A stretch of DNA of 64,000 nt from Viscum album (GCA_963277665.1 OY728130.1:1360578393-1360642392); one strand, 5' to 3'. Shown: positions 37,198 to 50,601, numbered from the stretch's first letter. Made by a program: numbers and translations. The notes: generated by a model from the letters alone, not told the origin.

Positions 37198-38608
37198 TTC
37201 TACCCCCCTTAAAATGAATTTCGCCCTCGAAATTCATTGGGGTTATAAATGGTTTACTACTCAAAAGTTTCTTTAATAGAAACCCACATTGTAAAAAGGA
37301 ATACCAAAACTTGGCTTTAAAAACTAAAGTATGAAACGTAACGGTTACCCAAATTGACTAATCACTGGGTTTCCACATAGGAGAACATAGATGAAAATAT
37401 GGATATGGAAGAGAAATCTAACAGTCATGTTCTGATGGAGAGTGGTAAAGAACATGGCTATGAAAAATCCCAAAATCACAAAGCCATAAATTTGGGATGA
37501 TCTAGGGTACCATCTGATTCATCGGATATAAGGGCACTAGGACAACATTTTTGGTTTTCAAGATCATTTTCCTAAAGTTAAAGAATTTGAATTAGAATAA
37601 ATACTTACTTTATTTTGGTACAATCTCACTATTGTTCGTGCTTTGAACAATTTCCACTTCATCTCTTAAATAAATTAAGTTGAATTTGATATTCATGAAA
37701 TGTTAACAGATCATGTGATAGAGTGATGGGTCATTCCATCTATTTCAAACAAAATGTTAGCAAAAGTTATCAAATTTACATAAGTCCATCTATGGTGAGG
37801 TTAATCGTATACGATTCCAAAAATGAACTTATACTTCATATATCATACCTCGTAATAAAATAAAACTAGTTTCTACTAAACAGGGACTTCCTGTAGGCCA
37901 ATGGTAGGTGATAAAGGTCAGTCGCACTTCGGTTGTGGGTTTGATTCCCACAGCCTTGTCCGACGCGATGGGATATCGCTTGTCCTGCAGGTTGTCCTTT
38001 TTCAAAAACTATATTACTATAACATCCCATCAATAATATCGAAAAAATTTCTATCCTTAAACAATACTAACTTATGTCCAACATAATCCATTCCAATCTT
38101 TCGGCTTATCTAAAATACTTTGGTCCAAGCTCATTGTATAAATAAAATGATTACTTGAAATGTCACAAAACAATCATGTGAATGCCATCATTTATCCCCC
38201 ATATATCATAAGATATATCTTGTTGGTAAAATTACAAGCATGTGAATACCTTAATCATGTATTCTCTTTAAGAATGAATACCCATTGAACCTTAGTGAAA
38301 ACATGAATGCAGTTAAAAGTTAACACTTTCCACAAACCAAAATCCTCAAAATTCTTTATACTCAAACCATGATATCACTTAGTCCTTATATCAATCATGA
38401 TCTCATGAATACAATCAAACATCTCATTATCTTCTTATCCCTTAATTATGCACATATCATCTACTTACCAAAAATATCTCAATCACTTTCCATGGTTACC
38501 AGTACCATAAAATTATTGAAAACCACAATAGACCAATACATAAATATTACAATATTCCACAATACTATATACAACATTATTTTGTAATCCCATTACATAA
38601 ACACTTAA
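37198..38608 (-). other. Non-coding 3' half of L3b internal unit 2
   Basis: Collinear with 30604-32014. It starts with the polypurine tract and carries the second tRNA-like module. No pol motif is visible. Confidence 0.7.
37883..38001 (+). ncRNA. tRNA-like (SINE-like) module, copy 2
   Basis: Homologous to 31289-31408 with the same outer arms (37884-37897 and 37984-37997), B box GGTTTGATTCC (one C-to-T change, 37938-37948) and a T-run. Several differences from copy 1 are CG to TG or CA, as expected from methylated-cytosine decay. The B box of this copy is weakened. Confidence 0.58.
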
Positions 38609-39727
38609 TCATTCCACCACATCGTTGTCATATTCAACATCGCCAATAGTGATCGCATGTAACTTCCCTTTGTCCTTTTCCTTAAGTGGTTTCTCATGTC
38701 GATCATCATTAACCCTTGGATTAAGGCATTGATTAGCATAATTCCCCATTTCATTGCACTTGTAGCATTGAAGTGTTGTTGGTGCGTTCTCTGCATTCTT
38801 TTCTTCATTCACACCATTAGCAACACTTTTTCCATTAATTTGACACTCAGCTGATTGATGACCTTCTTTTCCACACTTAAAAAATTTTCTAGTCCCTTTA
38901 AGACAATCTCCACCATGCTTCTTTCCACACTTTGAGCATAAGGAAACATTCATCATCTTTTCGCCATTATTATGAGATTTCTCCTTGAGCTCCGTCTTTC
39001 GTTTCTTGTCAAAACCATGAGATGGATATATAACACTAACTTCCATTTCTACCTTAATAACACAGCGCACAATTTCTTCATAGCTACTGAAGTCTATTAT
39101 AGCTAATGCCCTTCAAAGATTTGGTTTTAAGCCACTGAAGAATCGATCAACTTTACTTTTAGGTTGGATGATAAAGCCAGATGCATACCTTGCAAGCCTT
39201 GTAAAATTCGTTTTGTATATACCAATAGATTCATCATCCTTTTTCTTTAGTTCAAGAAACTCCTTCTCCATCTTTGTTTGAAGAATACGAGGGAAGTACT
39301 TATTAAAAAATAAGTTCTTGAACTTGTCCCATTCAATAGACTCAATTTCATCTCTTGGCCTCGTATTCTTAATAAGATTCCACCATTGATCAGCTTCACC
39401 TTCCAAATGATATACTTCTAAGATAAATTTATCATGCTCAGAACATTGAAGAACTGAAAATATCTTTTCAGTGGTACTGATCCATTGTTCAGCAACAAGT
39501 GGATCAGTATACCCACTGAAAGAAGGTGGATGTTGCCTCATGAAGGACTCAACAGAATATTGTTCCCTTATCTGCTCATTTATAATTCTAGAATGATTCA
39601 TAGCTTGTGTAAGTATAGCAATAAGATTTTGCACTCCATCTCCCATAACATTTGTTTGTTCAGGAGGACAATCATTGCATTGTCCATTACATTAATCAAC
39701 ACGGTTCCTTCAGGTTCCAACCATCAT
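38609..39727 (-). pseudogene. L3b gag, unit 2 (better preserved)
   Basis: From ATG at 39725-39727 the frame has two early stops (VGT, stop, RNRVD, stop). It is then open for 177 codons from 39646 (GDGVQNLIAILTQAMNHS, PPSFSGYTDPLVAEQWISTT, EGEADQWWNLIKNTRPRDEI). After the TGA shared with unit 1, and a little further, a second open stretch of 153 codons (39070-38609) carries CSKCGKKHGGDC, FFKCGKEGHQSAEC and CYKCNEMGNYANQC. These are three knuckle-like repeats. The second lacks its first Cys and the third lacks its His. No protease motif follows the stop. Confidence 0.9.
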
Positions 39728-39967
39728 CTAAAACCCAAAAAGAATAGTGTGAGAGGAAAAAATCATGCTAGGTAAAACAACATAATAAAGGGGGAGTACC
39801 TTCAATATCTAAAATCTTAGGTTACCATAATTCTAGTACTATAACCTATACTAATACTTAACCTTAGGGACATCCCTAGACATACCATAGAAATATCTCT
39901 AGGGATCTCACTAAAGTTCTCGCATCCTAGTTTCCAAAGGTTGACTAAACCTCCCTCTGATACCAGC

Positions 39968-42900
39968 TGTAGAGAACCTAATCTTAATGTACATGGACAT
40001 TACATTACTTTTGTGGAATACTTAATACATAACAAAAACAGACACACAAGGACCGTAATAGTTTAATGTCTTTTGAAACTTGGAACGTAATCTTCTAATC
40101 GTGGTGAAAGATCTTCAACATCTCCCATAAATATCTTCCACTTTTTGTTTCCTTACCTAAAACCTTTCTTTTAATCCTGGGGAAAAGAAAACATAAAAAG
40201 GGTGAGCTCAAATGCTCAGTATGGGTAAACAAAATAAATATCAATCACAACATATTCATCATAACATTTTGGAAATCTTAACCTGCAAAAGAGATCATAA
40301 TTTCATAATCATGGGATAAATCATAGTAGTTAAATTTAATCCCAATAATCATATCTTAAAACATGAAACTTTGTGGCATACACACATAATCATATAGAAT
40401 CATTTATTATTAGTCAAGACTCATTTCCAAGACTATCTTAGTGGACAAAGTCCATTTCTGAACCGAGTTCATTCCTCATTTCAGTCCTATTGCACTGAAT
40501 CGGTTTAACCTGTCGTTCCAGCCATGTCTATCTTGTGAGATATAAAATCTTTACCCAATGCATTTTAGGGAGATATAGGTCTCACCCATCTCATAATGAT
40601 ACCATTATTATGTGTGCCACAAAATCATAAACCATACATCATAGCATAACCCATGTAATAAAAATGGGAATCTTAAACATCGTGACATCATAAAACAATT
40701 CATATAAGATAAAGGAATTCATAAAAAAAATTCCATCACAACATAATAAAATCAATGTAATAATAGGGATAAAAATAGAACCCTTTATTATCTTAGATGG
40801 AAAATAATTTTGATAAAACACTTGAACTCCATTCTTGAGGAAAATATCCCTTCTACTTCAAAAACATTTTTCCTTTATTAACATGTCATACAATTCTAAA
40901 CTAAAAGAAGTTTATTAAAAATAACTTGAAAACTTGTAAAGGAAGCTTCTTGGAAATAATGTTTTAAAAATCCATTCATGCCGTATAAGTTAAAAAAAAC
41001 ATTCTTCTCGTACTTTTTTCGGAAAAGTCAAAAAGTACCTCGTGCGAAAAATGCCAAAAGATTTCGTTCATATCTTTTACTAAAAACTCACCGAAGGGTA
41101 AAATTGGATTTAAAAAATTTTAGGTGGAAGGAAATAATATTACATATTGAGTAAACATGTATGTGGATGATAAAATACACCCTAGTAAATACCAAAGTAT
41201 AAACAATCTCAGATAAAAATGAGATTGTGATATTTTCTCTTACCTTAGGTCCGATTTGCTTCGTAAGTGTCCAAACCTCCTATATAATGATTTAAATAAT
41301 GTCATTGACTTATTCTAGAATCATACCCTTTGTTATAATATCATATATGGCCATATTCTTAGCTTCTTATTAGTAATATTTCATTGCTACTTATTATTCG
41401 GGTGTTTATTACTTTTTGTTCTTATGCGTGTTTTGTCGAATAAATTCTTATTCTTCTCTTTAGGTTATAGATACCTCATTTCCAGAATTTCATTAGTGTA
41501 ATATATATCATATTCATTCATTAAATTCATTTATATAATCATTATGCAATGAAGATCATGTAGAACGAGTCTCATCACAATGTGGAGACGGTATTCTGTA
41601 CGTATGCACAAGTGATGATATCGTTCCCTTGATCGTGGGATTATATTGGAGTGTATGTATACTATTTCAGAATCAATATCACTTTAAATAATCATATATA
41701 GTTATTATTTACACCATTATACCCATCCAAGTATGGTGGTTGTGGAAAATAGATTACACCACGGCGTGGAGACGGTATTCCGTACGTACGCACACGCGGT
41801 GATTTCATTTTCCGTAGGATGGATAGATGGTGAAATAGGGTTGTTTAATACTTATAATAACATACCAGTATATGAGTTATACTTATTTTATTACTTCATA
41901 ATGAAACAACTAAAGAAGAAGAAGTGGAAGAAGAGATAAAGTTGAAATAATCAGTAACGGACATTACCTCTTCTTTGAAGCGCCTCTTTGAGACCTCCTA
42001 TTAGGGCACTAAAATTGGTCTTTGAAGAAGACCAGGACCTCTAGGATGTTTATAGGGAAGTGGAGAAGATAAGTTTTCAGGGTTTGGACATGTTTGAAGG
42101 CTCAAAGTGGTGTGAGGAAGAGAGGGAGGAGGTGCCCTTTTATAAGGGAGGAGAGGGGCACCTTTGGAAAAACTAAAAATATTATTTTATTATAAATCCA
42201 TATTCAGTTTTAAATAGATCCAAATTGATTTATTTCGAATATAAGGTGGGGGTGGTTCTAAATCCTCTCATCCAATATAATTTTTACAAGTTTAGTTTAC
42301 TATTTTAATCTTATAATTTATATTTAACTTTAAATTAGATAATTTTACTTTTACCGTGTCTTTTTTTATTCTTACACTATAAGGTTAATAAACTTACTAT
42401 AACAAGCCAAAAAAACTCCAAGTTGTTTATTATTAATATATATAACCTTATCTAAGTCATTTGGCCGAACCTTAGATTTTTAGGAATAAAATAACAATTA
42501 ATAATATAATATTTGTTTTAAAAACTATTTTATGTCAATTTTGACACTATTTAGTAATTGATTTTTGTAAAACACATTATAGAATTATTAGTTATAAAAA
42601 AGTTAATTAAATCAGTACTAACATGTCATATTAACCTAGAAAATTATTTTAATTCATAAAAAGTTTCAAATTACATTTATTTGTGTATTTATAACATCAA
42701 TTATGTCAATATTTCATTAATAAGATAATTACTGCATCATCTTTGTGTCATAAATAAATTAAATTATTTAATGTCTAAAAATTACAAATAAAATACCATT
42801 ATGTATTAAATCCTTTTATCTTTCTAATTAATATTTATAGTCGAATTTATCTTATGTATACTCTATTAAAAATTATTTACTTATTAAACTTTGATTTTAA

Positions 42901-43791
42901 CTATTTTAACCCTTCTTTAAATAAATTAATAATAAATGTCCTAATCTAATCCATGTGGTCCTAAATGGTCATATTTTATTCCTAATGTTGTTTTTGGTCG
43001 AATTTCACTTATCCAATAGAATTAGGACATGTTTTAGGGTAATAATAATATCATTTTTACCTTTAATTACCCTATTTACTTTTAACCGTGGTAAAAAAAA
43101 GTAAAAAGTTACTATTCACCAAAAATTATTTTCATCTCATTGAACCACATTTTACTTACTTACATCAACCGTTTCTCTCGGAGTTTTGAAATTCCATTCA
43201 CAAAGGCGGTAAAATTAAGTTTTATGTAAATTTTCAAATTCTCCTAGGAGGTGGGTAAAAGACGGTCAAAAGTTCAATAAAATTTTTATATATCTAAAAT
43301 TATTATAAAATGACTCCAATGAATTACATTGAACTTATATAGGTATTATGTATCAATTTTGACCTAAAATAAATTTAAATAAAATAAATAATTATTTAAA
43401 TAAAAAGTTGGTTTTTAAATAGTAACCCAGTGTTTTCACTATTCATCAAAAATTGAAAGTTTTCAGAAAAATACCAAAATTTTACCATAGGATAATTTCA
43501 ATATTCCGAATCCAAAAATGAAGTCCATTTTCAAAAATAAAATTTATAAAATTTCAAAAAGTGTTTATTACTATTCATAACGGGTAGTTTTAATAATATT
43601 TTAATAGCATATCGTTGTTTAGCGAAACTCGGTATTGTGTACAACACAGACTATCGTGGAAGGTCGCGCTTGCGTGTAATGCAAGCCAAGTCAGTAATGC
43701 GTGTTGTGCAAGATCCTTTTGGCGTAGAGTACAACACAAGACATTAATAAAATTAAAAAGAATATTTTTCATAAAATCTTGGGGTGTTACA
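39968..43791 (-). repeat. L3b LTR 3 (5'-most in element orientation)
   Basis: Starts TGTAGAGAACCTAAT and ends GGGGTGTTACA, 3824 bp. It is followed at once by ACAAC (43792-43796), the right TSD copy, and then L2 integrase. Confidence 0.92.
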
Positions 43792-43796
43792 ACAAC

Positions 43797-44900
43797 AACC
43801 CATATAGCATTGTTTCTTCTAGATGTATTTGGAAGTCCGGTGACAAAGTATGTGGTGATATTTCCTCATTTCCATGTTAGTATGGGTAATGGCTGCATCA
43901 TGCTATTAGACTTTTTTCTTCCATACTTCACTTGCTGACATACCAAGAACTTTGATGTATATTCAGCAATCTTCTTCTTCATATTGTTCTACCAATAGTT
44001 CTCTTAGAGATCTTAATACATCTTTGTGCACCCTGGATGAATAAATAAGATTGAGATATGTGCATCATTCAAAAGATATTTCTTTATATCTGTATTGGAT
44101 GGTACACATAATCATGACCCAAATATTATTACTCCTTCCACTTCAATTTTAAACTTTGAGGATTTTCTATTTCTAATAGCTTCCACCTTTTTCCAAATTT
44201 CCAAATCATTTATTTGATTATCATTTATTTTATCCATGAGGGGTGGTTGAGTAATTATTTAAGAAAGGATTTATTATTTTCCTTCTTTAATAATTCCCAT
44301 GTTCATCCCTTTTAGGTCTAAGAAGATTGGATCCTTATCAATTCTCATCATTGATAAATTTGTAGGACCCTTTCTGCTTAGAGAATCTGCCACTTTATTT
44401 GGTTTACTAGGATGGTAGTGGATTGAGAAGTCATAATCCTTTATGATCTCTAACTATATTCATTGTCACATATTAATCTCCTTATGTTTGAATATATATT
44501 TTAGTCTCTTAGAATCAATATATATCTCACACTTCTCTCCATAGAGATAATGTCACCATGTTCTTAATGCAAAGATCACAGTTTCCATCTCCAGATCATG
44601 TGTGGGATCATTTTTCTCATTAATTTTAAACTAACATGAGGGATAGGATATCACTTTATTATTTTTCATCAGTACACATCCAAATACCTTCTTTGAATCA
44701 TCACTGTATACCACAAGGAGCTCCCCACTTGTCAGAAGCGTGAGTACTATAGTTCAGTGATAAACCTCTTTTTGAACTCTTTGAAGTAGTCTTCACATTC
44801 ACTGGTCCAGTGAAACATTACTCCCTTCTAAGTTAGTTTGGTTAATGGGTTTTAAAATCGTGATAAGTTTTTCAAAAATCATTGGTAATACTCTGCTAGA
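43797..44900 (-). pseudogene. L2 RNase H and integrase N-terminal half
   Basis: From the right: LLVVYSDDSKKVFGCVLM, NDPTHDLEMETVIFALRTW, stop, HYLYGEKCEIYIDS and HYHPSKPNKVADSLSRK are gypsy RNase H blocks. The integrase zinc-binding zone and core follow, with VHKDVLRSLRELLVEQYE-like sequence, then LPILTWKWGNITTYFVTGLP, where the first catalytic Asp position reads Tyr, and NTSRRNNAIWVV at 43800. The frame continues at 26777 after removal of L3b and one ACAAC. Confidence 0.85.
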
Positions 44901-45700
44901 CCAAGTAAACTACGAATCTCTATTAAATATGCTAGTCTAGGCCACTCTTCAATTACCTTTGTCTTGGAAGGGTCCACTAATATTTCATTTTTTTATAACA
45001 TGCCAAAAGAATGATACTTACTCTATCTAGAACTTACATTTTCTATACTTTGAATAAATTTTGTCCCTTCAAAAATTCTTTAGCACATTATTCATATACT
45101 CCTCATGCACCTCATTTCTTTTGGAGTATAGTAGAATATCATCAATAAAAAACACCGTGATTTTTTAAAGTAATCTCTAAAGACTCTATTAATTAAGTCC
45201 ATGAAAATTGATGGAAAATTAGTGAGTCCGAAGGGAATCACTATGAACTCATAGTGTCCATACATTTTTTGAAATGCAGTCTTGGGGATATCTTCATTAT
45301 TCACATTTAATTGGTGATATCATGACTGAAGTTCCACCTTATAGAAATACTTGGCCCTAAATAGTTGATCAAACAAGTCATCTATCCATGGAATGGTATA
45401 CTTGTTATTTATTTTGATTTTTGTGAGATTTTGATAATCAATAAATAGGTACATCAATCCATCCTTCTTCTTGAAAAATAGTATTGGCACACCCCATGGT
45501 GATTCACTCAGGTGTATAAAACCCTTTTCTAAATTCTCTTATAACTGATTCTTCAATTCCTCCAACTCAATGGTGGTCATTATATAAGGTTTCTTTGATA
45601 TAAACATATATCCATGAATAATTTAAATTGATAAATCAACCTCTCTATCAATAGGAATATCATACAATTCTTTAGGGAACACATCAGTGTAGTCCCTCAC
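44901..45700 (-). pseudogene. L2 reverse transcriptase (frameshifted, FIDD intact)
   Basis: The open stretch 45304-45092 begins [19 protein letters not shown], then [20 protein letters not shown], the fingers-palm blocks of gypsy RT. After a frameshift near 45165 the next frame reads [12 protein letters not shown], with the catalytic FIDD at about 45140-45151 intact. Upstream, 45700-45310 holds the degenerate N-terminal part with stops. Confidence 0.87.
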
Positions 45701-45899
45701 AATGGGAATGTCTTCGAGCATGATTCTATCCTTTGTCTCAATCATTTGAGATAGATGTTATTTTTTATAAGGAAATAATATCCACAATTAAGATGATGAT
45801 TTTTAAGGATATTTATCATCATCCTTACACTTATATAGAACTAGAGGATGCCTTCTGATTTGAAGAGTGATCTCCCTTTCTTGACAGTTGATGTTGGCA

Positions 45900-46200
45900 T
45901 TGTATAAAGATATCCAATCCATGCTCAAAATAGAATAAAACTACACCAAAGGAAGTAAGAAAATACTTTTTGGGAGGTTTATTCTAGAAAAAAATTAACT
46001 AGGGAGGATTTATATACTTTAGATACAATAATTTCCCCATTTTTTATTCGCATATATAACTCAACCTCTATATTTTGAGGGGGTATTTGAATAGTTATAC
46101 TAAACATTCAAGATATAAAAGAATGTGTAGAACCAGAATCAAATAGTATGTTCACTATTATTGAATGAATAACCATCATACCTATAACCACATCATTTTT
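45900..46200 (-). pseudogene. L2 aspartic protease fragment
   Basis: On the minus strand, codons at about 46105-46150 read VNILFDSGSTHSFIS followed by a stop. DSGSTHSF is the gypsy protease active-site motif with the catalytic Asp present. The rest of the domain is degenerate. It would process the Gag-Pol polyprotein. Confidence 0.72.
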
Positions 46201-46249
46201 GGGTTCCACCTCAGCATTAGTGATATAATATTCCCTTTCTTATTGACTT

Positions 46250-47330
46250 GGAGGTTGTTGTTTTTGATTTCCTCTAACAACCCTTGGCTTAGGGCAATGG
46301 ATTGCATAATGCCTGTGTTCATTGATGTTGAAACACTAAACTATAGTTTGTGTGTTGATCTTAACCTTACTTTATTCCACCACATTTTTTGGATTCTTCA
46401 TATCCATTTGTAAATTATTATCCAGATTCCACTCTCTTCCACATTTGAAGCATCTCCTGGTTCCCCTTAGGTAGTTTCCAAGATGCTTCTTCCCACACTT
46501 TTGACATGTGGGGTGTTGGTTTTATTTCCATAATGGGATTGATCTATTGATCCTTCCATATTAAAATCCATTTTATAATTTTTTTTATGGTCCCACAAGA
46601 CCACTGAGAGTCTCCAGTCTTCATTTCAACCTTAAGGGCACAACAGAAAATCACCTCATGATGTTAAAATCTCGAATCAATGAGGCTTTTCATAGACTTG
46701 GATTTAATCCACTAATGTATCAATCCAATTTGATTTAAATGTTCATGAAAAATACAAAGTTGTATCATGAAATCCATGTATATTTTTCTTCATACATCCT
46801 GATAGACTCATCTTCCTTTTTCTTCATCCTGAGGAACTCCCTTTTTATCATACGATGGAGAGTTTGGGGAAAATATTTTCTTCAATGAATCCCAATACTT
46901 CGAATCAACTTCCTCTTTAGACTTTTAATTTTTTGATCAGTGTATACTACTTTTCATATTCCCTATCAAAATTAGAGACCACCAGTAAGAATTTTTCTTC
47001 TTATGATAATTGAATGATAGAGAATATCTTCTCAATGGAGTTAATCCATTGTTCTATGATTATGGGATCGAAAGATCCACTAAAGATGGGATTCCTTTGT
47101 TGCATAAATGATTCAACTAAAACATTCACATTCTTAGGAGAAGGAGGGATTTCCACATGATTAAAGTTATTATTCATAACTTGATCCAGTTGTGCAAGTA
47201 TTAACATGAAGTTTTGAGCACCCATTCCCATCATATTTGACTTTTCGTTATGATAATCTTCACATTACCTATCACATTTATTATTGACATAGGTTATCCT
47301 TTTTATATCCATTAACTAATAAAAATAAAT
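46250..47330 (-). pseudogene. L2 gag (decayed)
   Basis: The open stretch 47234-47001 reads GMGAQNFMLILAQLDQVMNN, ESFMQQRNPIFSGSFDPIII and EQWINSIEKIFSI. This is the retrotransposon Gag domain of Tekay/Del-like gypsy elements. Leftward, decayed frames hold KCGKKHLGNYLRGTRRCFKC near 46500-46440, a CCHC-knuckle remnant. The blocks match those in the L3b gag in order and wording. Confidence 0.82.
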
Positions 47331-47530
47331 AAAAATTATAGGGCTTCAATACTTAGATAATAAACATATAAAAAGGAAACCTTGAACATATAAGGATAAA
47401 CTTATAAATGGAAAGTATATCATAACTTGTGATTCCCTAAGTTTCAATCTAGGTTATCCGTGGAGATAGAATTATCCCTAGGGTTCTTACTAAATTTTTC
47501 TAATCATAATCCCCAAAAATAACTAGATCA

Positions 47531-47545
47531 TCCTATGATACCAAC
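47531..47545 (-). other. L2 primer-binding site
   Basis: On the minus strand GTTGGTATCATAGGA follows the 5' LTR end and matches the first nine bases of the initiator-Met tRNA primer site TGGTATCAGAGC. Confidence 0.75.
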
Positions 47546-50500
47546 TATAGTGAACCTATACCTTTACACATATTATTACATTATTTTAAGCATGATTAAC
47601 CATCAAATACAAACCAAGGATCATAAATTCTATTGTCTTTGGGAGATTAGGTACATAATTAAAAAGCATGAAATAAAAATAAAAACATATTTTATTTAAT
47701 CTCCATAATTAGTTCCTAACTTATTTTGAGATCTTAAATATTCATAGGATAACCAAAGGAATACGTGAATAAATGGATGATCAAAAAAACCAAATAAGGG
47801 AATAAACATAGGAATAAAGCATATCACATGGGTTAGAAGGCATTACATGATGACATAAAAAGTCACGGATCATTAATAAACATATGGAATCATAACATGT
47901 AGATCATGGTATCATGGAATAATGGAATCATAGGAATGTGGAAGAATCATACAACATTACATAAACATGATTCAAGGGTAACTTCTAAGACTATATAACA
48001 TGGTGGACGAAGTCCCGTAAAGGAATCAGCTTTACTCCATATCCCGACATGACATCTCATGAGATTAAAAAATTACCCAATGAATTAGAATTCTATCTAT
48101 AATTTCCCATCATAAAATGTTCATTCATATTTGTGACACATTAATAATCAAACATAAGGAATAAACATAAGGGTTACTCATGGAAAGAAATGGGTATCAT
48201 AATCACGTCATAAGGCATAACAAAAGGAAATATCATAATGGTGTCCATAAAAGAATGTATTTAAATCATACTTGGATATTAATAAGGGAAAATAGTCATA
48301 TATCATTATAAATTATTTCTAAATAAAGTTAAAACATCTAAAAATAGTGTTTAAGAAACTTTATAAATGATCCACTTCGGTGAGGTTTAAGGAAAAATAT
48401 AAAAGAGTCATTAAAGAGGACAAAGGTATAATTTTTTATATAAAAAAATAAAAAATTAAGATATTTTTTTATGGTAAAAATATTTATTTTATAAAAATAA
48501 AGGTATATTAAAACAGATTATGGATGGTACTTGAGAATGGATAAGAAATTGGGAATTTCCCTTCAATCAGACTTGCTTATCGGGTGGAATTGAAAAGGGA
48601 ACCCTATAAAACATGTATTTACCCATCAAATAAATAAGAATTGATCTAGGTACATATGTTTTGAACATACACATATAATTTAGGGGTATTAAATAAGAAT
48701 AATTAATAATTAAATTGGGTTAAAGAGAGAAAAGGTGTAACTCGAAGGAAAAAATAGAGGTTCGGAGAGAATCTCTTACATTATGTTTGAAACTATTATG
48801 TACTTGTACTTAATGTCCTGGATAATCAAATTATATAAATTAATTAATTAATTAAGGACCTATTATATATTTATTTGATTTAATATAATTTTATTAAGTT
48901 CATTTATTGTCTTTTTTATTAGTTATAAGATTCAATTTCATCGTTCTAGAAGCGTTCATTTCATGATTTTCTGATTGGTTCCCTTGAGATTAATTATGGG
49001 AGTTCTTTTAAAATGGAAGAAAACTCCATAAGTAGTATTATATGATATTTATTCACCAATATAATTTCAAATGGTACCATATATCATATTTTTTTCAAAT
49101 ATGATAATGATTCATTATATAAAATGTTAATTTTGAACATTGGTTTATTTTGGTGAATTTTTTGTTATCACAGACTAGTTTTGCTTTATTTTTAAAATTA
49201 TGTTTATATATTAGTTATAGAACATAAAAAAAGTTATAATACATGTATAATAATCTCATTTAACTATAAAAATGGTTTTATGACCATCCTTGAAGGTGGT
49301 AATAGAAAACAAAAAATCTTCATCCATGAAGGTGGTGAATCGACACATCATGGATGATGTTTTCATTTTTAAGATAAAAAAGTGAAGAGAAGAGATTAGA
49401 TGATGGGTATCCCATTAACATAATAATATTCAAGTATATTTATAATACTGTATTTATCATGTTACTTTTTATAGGTTAGGTAAGGGAAGGATAAGAAAAG
49501 AAAGGCAATTAAAAGAGAAAGAAGGATGGTTTTACCTCTTGAGAGTCATCTCCTTGAGAACCTCCTTAAGGCCCTTGGAAATGGTCTTTTGTTGAGACCA
49601 GGAAGAAAAAAATGTGGGTAAGAGGTTTGGGAGATCAATTTTTCAAAATATTAGAAAACTACAAAGCTTATAATCTATGGGAAGAAGAGGTGGTGAAGGG
49701 TGGTATTTATAGTGGGAGGAGAGGGGTGTTTTTTATTATTTTAATCATTAGTTTATTATTTTGGATCAGGACTATAAAAAATGTTGATTATTGTGACTAA
49801 TTAAAGTAAATATATTATTTAAGTTCAAGATAATAGACACTTACATCATCCATGAATCAAAAAATCATTTATTTAATTATAATGTTAAATACTGTAAATT
49901 ACTATATTTAACAATTCACCAAAAATTCAACTATTTTAGAAAAATCCCAAAAACTCACCCCAAACATTTTTCAACATTTAAATTTAAAAAATGGACATAT
50001 TTTTATGAAAATAATTTTCTAAATATGATAAAATTAATTTTAATTAAAATCATCATATATTCAAAAAATACTGATTTTAAAATTAGAACTTATTTTATGA
50101 CACATTGAAAAATTAATTAAGATCTCATAAAATTATCTTATAATCATAAGACAAAAAAATAGTAATTTATGATTCTATTTTAATTAAATAAATTTTATTT
50201 TAAATCATTATATTAATTATAAAATTTTAAATAAACATTTACGATTCAAAAAAAATACCAATACTTAATTTATTTTTTTTAAAACATTTATTTACTTATT
50301 CCATGATATAAATATATCATATATTCATTCATCATATATATAAATTTTATTTATACTTTCATAGGTGAGGTTACTATTCTATTGGTTGTTTTGATATTCC
50401 TAATGGTCACATTACTATTCCAACATTCAAGTTATTATTCTATTGGTATAGGTTCCTTAATTTCTATAAATACAACTTATTTCATTATTAATTTATGAAA

Positions 50501-50601
50501 ATAATGTTTTTATTAGGTTATCTATGTGATTTATTTTTTTTATAATATATGACATAATTATAAGAAGGTTATTTCCATTGATAAAATTTTGGGTCGTTAT
50601 A
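47546..50601 (-). repeat. L2 5' LTR
   Basis: A 3056-bp uninterrupted copy. On the minus strand it starts TATAACGACCC (TG changed to TA) and ends CTATA. The minus-strand TATA box CTATAAATACC lies at about 49703-49712. It provided the reference for recognising the two pieces of the 3' LTR. Confidence 0.9.

Larger units (their letters stand above)
26778..43791 (-). mobile_element. L3b: tandem array of a Gag-only gypsy element (LTR-int-LTR-int-LTR)
   Basis: Three LTRs of 3824-3826 bp alternate with two internal regions of 2770 bp, all in minus orientation. The whole 17-kb block is flanked by one perfect 5-bp duplication, ACAAC. Each internal region has a primer-binding site, a gag pseudogene, about 1.4 kb of non-coding sequence and a polypurine tract. 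No protease, RT, RNase H or integrase is present. It is therefore a non-autonomous, Gag-bearing terminal-repeat element that has expanded to two internal units sharing a middle LTR, most simply by unequal recombination between LTRs after insertion. Confidence 0.92.
8942..50601 (-). mobile_element. L2: chromodomain Ty3/gypsy element inserted in the L1 5' LTR
   Basis: Minus-strand element of about 10.9 kb once its inserts are removed. The 5' LTR is at 47546-50601 and gag-pol at 47330-43797 continuing at 26777-25800. The 3' LTR is at 24863-25745 plus 8942-11125. Two large inserts split it: L3a (11126-24862) in the 3' LTR and L3b (26778-43791) in the integrase. Flanking TCAAA (8937-8941) and GCAAA (50602-50606) form a TSD with one mismatch. 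A chromodomain-like tail after integrase places it among plant chromoviruses, probably Tekay/Del. Confidence 0.9.
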
